From Hymenobacter sp. CRA2 (GTDB lineage: Bacteria > Bacteroidota > Bacteroidia > Cytophagales > Hymenobacteraceae): DNA of 64,000 nt. This document shows, piece after piece, positions 58,899 to 64,000 of this stretch. A program made the position numbers and the translations under genes. The DNA lies in assembly GCF_002007105.1 (NCBI RefSeq), contig NZ_MVBC01000001.1:558001-622000 (forward strand), written 5' to 3'. Position 1 is the first letter of the stretch; every line of letters starts with the position of its first letter. The notes under the pieces are model-generated. The model did no database searches and had not been told where the DNA came from. It saw nothing but the letters and a program-made list of their open reading frames with translations.

Positions 58899-60283
58899 TT
58901 CTCAGCCACGTACAGCTCGTCGGCCCAGTTGAAGCGGTCGGAGGGCGAGAAGGCCCAGGGGGCGCCGTTGTTTTCGATGTTGCTGAACATCACGTTCAGC
59001 GAGTTCGGCGCGGCCGACTCTTCCAGCACCAGGAACCGGCGCATCTCGATGATGCTGTCCAGCGGGTTAATATTGACCGGGCAGGCTTCCACGCAGGCGT
59101 TGCAAGTGGTGCAGGCCCACAGCTCTTCGGGCGTCACCTTGCCGCGCACCAGCGTGCCTTCTTCGTCCACCTTCACGCGCTCGGTTTCAGGGTCGTACTT
59201 GTTGGGCTGGAAAATCAGCGGCGACTCGTACTTCTCCTCGATCCGGTCCCGCGTGTCCATGATGATTTTGCGCGGCGACAGGAGCTTGCCGGTGATGTTG
59301 GCCGGGCACACCGACGTGCAGCGGCCGCACTCGGTGCAGGAATAGGCGTTGAGCAGGTTCAGCCACGAGAGGTCGTCGGCGTCCTTGGCGCCAAAGCGCT
59401 GCACCACCGGGTTGCCCTCGGCGTCCACGGGCGGGGCGGGCACCTGGTAGCTCGGGTCCATCATCGCCTTCACCTCGTGGGTAATGCTGTCGACGTTGGA
59501 AAACTGGCCTTGGGGGACCAAACGCGAGTAGTACACGTTCGGGAAGGCCATGATGATGTGGAAGTGCTTCGACGAAGGCAAGTAGTTCAGGAAGGCCAGA
59601 ATGCCCAGGATGTGCAGCCACCAGCCCACGCGCTCCAGCACGTGCAGGGTCGCGGGGTTGTCGGGGAAGATACCGGTGAGCAGTGAACTGATGGGGAAAG
59701 CGCCGGGCAGCTCAGCGCCGTGCAGCTTGAGGTCGGCGGTGTTCATGGTGAACAGCGCGGCCATCAGGATCAGCTCGACGTAGAGGATGGTGTTGGCGTC
59801 CATGAGCGGCCAGGCGCGCATTTCCACCCCCGTGAAGCGACGCACCTTCTTCACGTTGCGGCGCCACCACAGGGCAATGACGGCCAGCACCACCAAGGCC
59901 CCGAGTACTTCGTTGGTGCCCGTCAGGGCGCTGTAGAGCGGCCCGAGGAAGCTCAGTACCCGGTGCGTGCCGAAGATGCCGTCAATCATGATTTCGAGCA
60001 CCTCGATGTTGATAACGATAAAGCCTACGTACACCACGAGGTGCAGCAAGGCCGGCGTGATGCGCTTGAACATCTTCTGCTGGCCGAAGGCGACGAGCAG
60101 CGTCTTGTTGATTCGCTCACTGATGGGGCCGCCCATTTCGCGGTCCTTGCCCCGAAGAATGTTGGCGCGAATTTTCCGCACCTGCCACACGAAGAGTCCT
60201 ATGCCCAGGACTGCGACGAGCAGAAAGAGAATTTGTTGTACCACGGTCGGAGGGGAATGGTGGGACGGCAAGATAGTAGGCAT
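58895..60283 (-). CDS. Membrane iron-sulfur oxidoreductase (NarI-like helices plus two [4Fe-4S])
   Basis: From ATG 60283 the 462-residue protein has membrane helices starting ILFLLVAVLGIGLFVWQVRKI, and further helices at about 70-100, 120-145, 165-185 and 225-245 reminiscent of NarI-type subunits, then a cytoplasmic domain with two ferredoxin-like motifs: CTECGRCTSVCP and CTTCNACVEACP. It likely hands electrons between a quinone pool and the CCG-domain protein encoded downstream. The palindromic promoter region favours ATG 60283 over the longer start at 60331. Confidence 0.87.
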   Translation of the reverse strand: MPTILPSHHSPPTVVQQILFLLVAVLGIGLFVWQVRKIRANILRGKDREMGGPISERINKTLLVAFGQQKMFKRITPALLHLVVYVGFIVINIEVLEIMIDGIFGTHRVLSFLGPLYSALTGTNEVLGALVVLAVIALWWRRNVKKVRRFTGVEMRAWPLMDANTILYVELILMAALFTMNTADLKLHGAELPGAFPISSLLTGIFPDNPATLHVLERVGWWLHILGILAFLNYLPSSKHFHIIMAFPNVYYSRLVPQGQFSNVDSITHEVKAMMDPSYQVPAPPVDAEGNPVVQRFGAKDADDLSWLNLLNAYSCTECGRCTSVCPANITGKLLSPRKIIMDTRDRIEEKYESPLIFQPNKYDPETERVKVDEEGTLVRGKVTPEELWACTTCNACVEACPVNINPLDSIIEMRRFLVLEESAAPNSLNVMFSNIENNGAPWAFSPSDRFNWADELYVAEK

Positions 60284-60287
60284 GCCG

Positions 60288-60316
60288 AATACTTTTGCTA
60301 CGCACACAAAAGTATT
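60288..60316. promoter_or_regulatory. Palindromic promoter region with TACTTTTG on both strands
   Basis: AATACTTTTG (60288-60297) and CAAAAGTATT (60307-60316) are exact reverse complements. The minus-strand box at 60314-60307 fits a start about 19 bases before the ATG at 60283. Confidence 0.55.
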
Positions 60317-60351
60317 GCGTTTTCGCAGCAAGATTTTTTTTGTTCAAACTC

Positions 60352-60381
60352 TTGCATTATGAATTCCGCTTACTAGTTTTG
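60352..60381 (+). promoter_or_regulatory. Promoter of tRNA-Phe
   Basis: TTG at 60352-60354, 19-base gap, TAGTTTTG at 60374-60381: a full match to the Bacteroidota consensus, 26 bases before the tRNA. Confidence 0.8.
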
Positions 60382-60407
60382 CGCTCCATTCAGCCACCAA
60401 GGCAACT

Positions 60408-60480
60408 GGTGATGTAGCTCAGCTGGTAGAGCAAAGGACTGAAAATCCTTGTGTCGGCGGTTCGATTCCGTCCATCACCA
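60408..60480 (+). tRNA. tRNA-Phe (anticodon GAA)
   Basis: 73 nt: acceptor GGTGATG pairs with CATCACC, anticodon loop CTGAAAA in an AAGGA/TCCTT stem, T-loop GTTCGATTC. CCA is not encoded as part of the acceptor end. Confidence 0.97.
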
Positions 60481-60483
60481 CAG

Positions 60484-60520
60484 AAAACCCACTCTGTATT
60501 GCACAGAGTGGGTTTTTGCT
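60484..60520 (+). terminator. Terminator of tRNA-Phe
   Basis: Perfect 14-base stem (60484-60497 with 60503-60516) followed by Ts. Confidence 0.92.
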
Positions 60521-60661
60521 TTTTGCTCGGCGCTTTCTGAAACAAACGCAGTTTTGATGACTGCTCAAGAGCTTCTCGGGAAAGTTGCACAGGCTGAAAC
60601 AGGCGGTCATGACGGCCTGCACTTGTCGGATAGGTTCTAAGCAGGGCAACTAGTCACCATA

Positions 60662-63124
60662 TTATTGCCCAGCTCGGCGTTTTTCGTCGGCGGCACCATC
60701 CGTGCGGCGGCGCGCCGGGGCTACTTGCTCGTTGCCGAAGCGGTAAGCAAACGACAGAGTGGCTGCCCGCGAATCAGAACGCTCCCGAAACCGCTCCTGG
60801 TAATTGGCATACGTGGACCGGCCGCGCGTTACGTCGGTGAACAGCACGTCGGAGACGCTTATCTTCAGGGTGCCCTTGCCAGCCCACACGCTTTTCTGGG
60901 CGCCCAAGCTGAGCTGGCCGTAGGCCCAGTGGTCGATGAACCCCAACTGCTCGCGGGAATTGTAGCTGGCGTTGGCCTCCAGCAGCCAGTCCTTGGGCAG
61001 GGCCACGGTGCCCTCAGTGCTCAGGCTGAACGCGGGCCGCCCTTGGTGGAGCGTCGTGCCGGCCAGCTCGCCCACGTAGCGGCTGTAGTAGGCCACCAGG
61101 GTGTTGTAGAGGTTACAGCCCTTACGCGGCTCCCAGGGCGCCGTCAGGGTAAGGGCGTAGTACTGCTGGGTGGTCAGGTTCACCGGGCGCTGCACGATCA
61201 GGCGGCTGGTGGCCGACTCCGGCTGCACCGCATCGACGAGGGGGTGGCGGGTAGTGCTGTAGCTCAGGCTGGTGCTGAATTGCTGCTGGAAGGTGTGGGT
61301 GAGTTCCAGATTGTAGCTAGTCTGAGGCCGCAGGTCGGGGTTGCCGGCGCTGTAAGTGGTGGCGTCGACGTAGACGCGGAAGGGATTGAGCGCGCCGTAG
61401 CCGGGCCGGTCGATGCGCCGGCTTAGGGCCACGGCCAGCTCGTGCTTATCGGACAGCGTGCGGGTGAGGCTGCCGCTGGGAAACAGCTGGAAGTAACGGC
61501 GATCGAAGCCCTCGTGGCCCACGTCCTGGCGGCCGCTGGCCCAGGTTTGCTCGCCGCGCAGGCCAACTTGCAGTTTGGTTTTGGGCCAGGTCTGCGCCAC
61601 GCTGGCGTAGGCCGCACCAATGGTTTCGTCGTAGAGGAACCGGTTGGTCAAGGTGGGGTCCACGGCGGTCTGGCCGCCCGCCGTGCGGGTGAACACGGCG
61701 TCGTTGTCGGCGCGCACCGCGCTGGCTTTGACGCCCAGCTCCAACTGCCGCCCGTGCGCCAGCGGCTGGCGGTAGTCTACTTGGGCAGACTGGATGATGA
61801 GCCGGCCAGTTTGATGACCGAGTAACGTGCTGGGGGCCGGCGCCGTGCCCTCCGGTACGGTGGTAAGGCCCTGGTGGCGGGTGGTGCGGTAATCGGCGTA
61901 GCTTACGTCGCCCGATACCTCGCCGCTGGCGCTGGAATTGGCCAGCACGTGCCGCAGGTTGAGGTTGGCAGCCGCGTTGGGCGTGGTCACGTCGCGGAAC
62001 GACTGAACCCGGGTTACGCCCGTCAGCCCCCCATCCGGCCCGTAGAAGCGGGTGTCGTTGGCCCCCGCGTTGTGGGCCTCGCGCGCCAGGCCGCTCGCCG
62101 TAACTCCTATCACCGTGCGCTTGGAGAGCGTGTAGTCCAACCCGGCCCGCCAGGTATGCGCCTGGGCCCGCAGTCGGTTGTGGCTGTCTAGGTCGCTGGT
62201 GCCGAGGGGCTGCCCCCCTTGGGCAAAGTCACGGTGCGCGGTCAGGGGCAGCTGCCGGGTGCGGTCGGAATAGGCGTAGCTGCCGAAGAGGTTGACCTTG
62301 TTGCGCTGGTAATTCACCGACAGGCCGGTGGTGAAGCGCCCGTGGTAACCGCGCCCGTAGGCCACGTTGGCCGAGCCGTTGGTGCCCTGGCGCTGGTCTT
62401 TTTTGAGGTTGATGGCGATGATGCCGGCGCCGCCTTGGGCGTCGTAGCTGGCGGGTGGATTAGTGATAAGCTCGATGCTGCGCACCTGCTCGGCCGGCAG
62501 CGCCCGCAGGTAGTCGGCCAGCTCCGCCCCGGTTAGGGGCTGGCGTTTGCCGTCGATGATGACTAGTAGCCCTTGCTTGCCGCGCAGGGCTAGATTGTCG
62601 CCCGCCACCGTGACGCCCGGGGCGCGGCTGAGCACGTCGAGCGTGGTGTTGCCGGCGGCCAGCGGCGAACCGTCAACGTTCACCACCGTGCGGTCGGCCA
62701 GGCGCTCAAACTGCGGCTTCCGGCCCACTACCCGCACCTCTTGCAGGGACGTGGCGGCGCTGGGGCGCAACGCAATCGGCGGCAGTTCGAGCCCATCAGC
62801 CGGCAAGGCAACCGGAGCCGACCAGTAACGCTCGTAACCCACTTGCGCCGCCGACACCAGGTAGCGCCCCGCGGCCCCGACCTCAAAGCGGAAAGCGCCT
62901 TGCGCGTCGCTGAACTCGCTTTTCACCACCGTTGAATCCACTGCCCGGTGCAGTGTTAGGGTAGCAAACTCTACCGGCGCGCCGGTCGGGCTTTGCACGC
63001 GGCCGGTGAGGGCAATGGCCTGCTGCGCCTGGGCAGCCAGTGGGGTACCGCCCGCTACCAGCAGGAACATAACGGCAAGGGTCGGCCAAGGGTGCCTGCT
63101 GAGCAGGCCCGATACTGGGTTCAT
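60662..63124 (-). CDS. TonB-receptor-like outer-membrane beta-barrel family protein
   Basis: 820 residues from ATG 63124 with a signal peptide ending in AQAQ. Order: a CarboxypepD_reg-like domain (ALTGRVQSPTGAPVEFATLT, SEFSDAQGAFRFEVG), a plug domain (EVRVVGRKPQFERLADRT, DVLSRAPGVTVAGDNLALRG, IELITNPPASYDAQGGAGI), and a beta-barrel of the OMP_b-brl_3 type that ends in a tail rich in Arg/Gly (ATLSFAYRFGNEQ before it). No TonB box is obvious at the N-terminus. Ligand unknown. It is convergent with tRNA-Phe and upstream of the M56 gene's end. Confidence 0.88.
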   Translation of the reverse strand: MNPVSGLLSRHPWPTLAVMFLLVAGGTPLAAQAQQAIALTGRVQSPTGAPVEFATLTLHRAVDSTVVKSEFSDAQGAFRFEVGAAGRYLVSAAQVGYERYWSAPVALPADGLELPPIALRPSAATSLQEVRVVGRKPQFERLADRTVVNVDGSPLAAGNTTLDVLSRAPGVTVAGDNLALRGKQGLLVIIDGKRQPLTGAELADYLRALPAEQVRSIELITNPPASYDAQGGAGIIAINLKKDQRQGTNGSANVAYGRGYHGRFTTGLSVNYQRNKVNLFGSYAYSDRTRQLPLTAHRDFAQGGQPLGTSDLDSHNRLRAQAHTWRAGLDYTLSKRTVIGVTASGLAREAHNAGANDTRFYGPDGGLTGVTRVQSFRDVTTPNAAANLNLRHVLANSSASGEVSGDVSYADYRTTRHQGLTTVPEGTAPAPSTLLGHQTGRLIIQSAQVDYRQPLAHGRQLELGVKASAVRADNDAVFTRTAGGQTAVDPTLTNRFLYDETIGAAYASVAQTWPKTKLQVGLRGEQTWASGRQDVGHEGFDRRYFQLFPSGSLTRTLSDKHELAVALSRRIDRPGYGALNPFRVYVDATTYSAGNPDLRPQTSYNLELTHTFQQQFSTSLSYSTTRHPLVDAVQPESATSRLIVQRPVNLTTQQYYALTLTAPWEPRKGCNLYNTLVAYYSRYVGELAGTTLHQGRPAFSLSTEGTVALPKDWLLEANASYNSREQLGFIDHWAYGQLSLGAQKSVWAGKGTLKISVSDVLFTDVTRGRSTYANYQERFRERSDSRAATLSFAYRFGNEQVAPARRRTDGAADEKRRAGQ

Positions 63125-63407
63125 CAGAGAAGGGATTAAGAAGGTGTTGAGAGGTATTCGTCGGTTGCCATTGGGCACAGGGCACACATAACCCAGCTTT
63201 TCCCCAGCCAGGGGCTGGGAAGCAGGCCTGCCTGGCGGCGGTAGCTCAAGCAGAGGGGTGGCCTACCAGGCGGGACGTCGCGGAGCAACTGGCCTGCGAC
63301 AGGGCGTCGCGCAGGGCACGAGCCAGCCGTCCTGCCTCAGAGGAGACAGGCCAAATTGGTTATTGATAGTTGAGGTAGCCGGGCTAGGGGGTAGCTGCCG
63401 CACGCGG

Positions 63408-64000
63408 TTACGGAACCATAACGCTAGCCGGGCGGGTGGCCGGCGCTTCATCGTCGTGGACGTGGCGGTACAGCGACGACACTACGGGCCACATCGTTTC
63501 GCCCGATACGGCTTCGTACAGCTGGCGGTAGTGGGCGGCCACGGCGGCGGGCTGTGCTTGGCCGTTCACCACCAAGCTATTCGCCCGCAGGGTGTATTCG
63601 TAGTTCCGGGGGTTGGGTAGCAAGCCGCCCCGCTTCATGGCGTCCTCGAGCAGATCGACTGGCTTGGTGTGCCGGGCCTCTTGGTTCATAGGAGTTGGGG
63701 GTGAGGCGTGCGCCGATGCATCCAGCGCTGTTAGCGTGCAGCACGCCAGCAGCGCCGCACTGAGCAGCACCACAGCGGCTGCCCAGCAGCTTTCCCAAAA
63801 GGTAGGGGCCGCGGTCGGGCGCGTCACGAGGCGCCGCACGCGGCTCAGCAGTTCACTTTCGCCCGCGGGGCCGGTGGCAGCCAGCACCAGACGTGGGGAG
63901 CGGGCCTCGGCGTAGGCTAGTTCGGCGAGCGAGGACAGGGCCTGCGCGAGCGTGCGGGCGTCACCGCAGAGGCGGGCGGCCACGTCGTCGCAGCAATGTT
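63408..64000 (-). CDS. BlaR1-like M56 family metallopeptidase, C-terminal part (runs off window)
   Basis: Partial at the right edge: the frame is open through position 64000 (HCCDDVAARLCGDARTLAQAL, cited in short as CCDDVAARLCGD) and the catalytic HExxH lies beyond the window. The CCDD-A-LCGD block with LSSLAELAYAEA is the part that follows the active site in M56/BlaR1 antirepressors. A membrane helix (WAAAVVLLSAALLACCTLTAL) and a tail of about 100 residues follow. Family members are membrane metalloproteases that cleave a BlaI-type repressor; the partner gene would lie outside the window, presumably upstream. A GTG at 63983 is not the true start. Confidence 0.8.
   Translation of the reverse strand, partial: HCCDDVAARLCGDARTLAQALSSLAELAYAEARSPRLVLAATGPAGESELLSRVRRLVTRPTAAPTFWESCWAAAVVLLSAALLACCTLTALDASAHASPPTPMNQEARHTKPVDLLEDAMKRGGLLPNPRNYEYTLRANSLVVNGQAQPAAVAAHYRQLYEAVSGETMWPVVSSLYRHVHDDEAPATRPASVMVP

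Noticed and set aside
1-64000. CRISPR array or prophage
   Set aside because: No regularly spaced repeats, no Cas, integrase, capsid or terminase-like sequences were seen.

Overview
The window is about 64 kb of GC-rich (roughly 60 to 65 percent by eye) chromosome from a member of the Bacteroidota, most likely Hymenobacter or a close relative (Cytophagales). The evidence is the Bacteroidota promoter pattern (TAnnTTTG with a TTG 19 to 21 bases upstream, seen several times), families typical of the phylum (PorE-like OmpA protein, T9SS C-terminal sorting domain, DUF4293, DUF4476, long-form NusB, CarboxypepD_reg-like proteins, an OMP_b-brl-type receptor), and no sign of a plasmid, prophage or CRISPR array. 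It reads as ordinary core chromosome sprinkled with small intergenic repeats.

Layout. 1-6.8 kb: DMT transporter, short repeats, a RAYT/Y1-transposase-like protein and a 1639-residue DUF4011/helicase/Vsr-like nuclease protein (possible defence). 6.8-13.5 kb: amino-acid permease, three tandem CarboxypepD-type proteins (two with a four-cysteine N-terminal module), a CrtC-like lipoprotein and a histidine kinase. 13.8-24.2 kb: hemA, an ArsR regulator, a glutamate-type dehydrogenase, an MscS channel, DUF4139, TerB-like and AsmA-like proteins, then two tRNA-Val genes. 24.2-27.2 kb: a compact tyrosinase / DUF2182 membrane protein / free-standing tyrosinase-tail operon. 27.5-36.4 kb: two divergent GT39-like glycosyltransferases, then the housekeeping run nusB-ytxH-icd-DUF1573-yajC-ybbR-coaE and a four-helix-bundle gene. 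36.5-41.6 kb: leucine dehydrogenase, an ABC exporter, a mini T9SS-tail protein, two tRNA-Pro genes and a small beta-barrel protein.

41.6-46.6 kb is the threonine operon thrA-thrB-thrC on the minus strand. It is preceded by a threonine-rich leader peptide and an intrinsic terminator that ends just before the thrA start, which is a classic ribosome-mediated attenuator that a normal gene caller would miss. 46.8-55 kb: barrel protein, ABC exporter, truA, GNAT, thiolase, DUF4293 and a DUF4476 gene broken by one in-frame stop. 55-64 kb: PorE-like OmpA lipoprotein, a conserved Bacteroidota protein next to two iron-sulfur redox proteins, tRNA-Phe, an outer-membrane receptor and the 3' part of a BlaR1/M56 gene that runs off the window.

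Two intergenic repeat families stand out: three copies (15.2, 17.3, 33.2 kb) of a 115-125 bp nested palindrome, and several inverted repeats with low-complexity G/A-rich arms (12.2, 34.3, 36.5, 51.5, 58.8 kb). All assignments come from reading the sequence and remembered family features; no searches were run.
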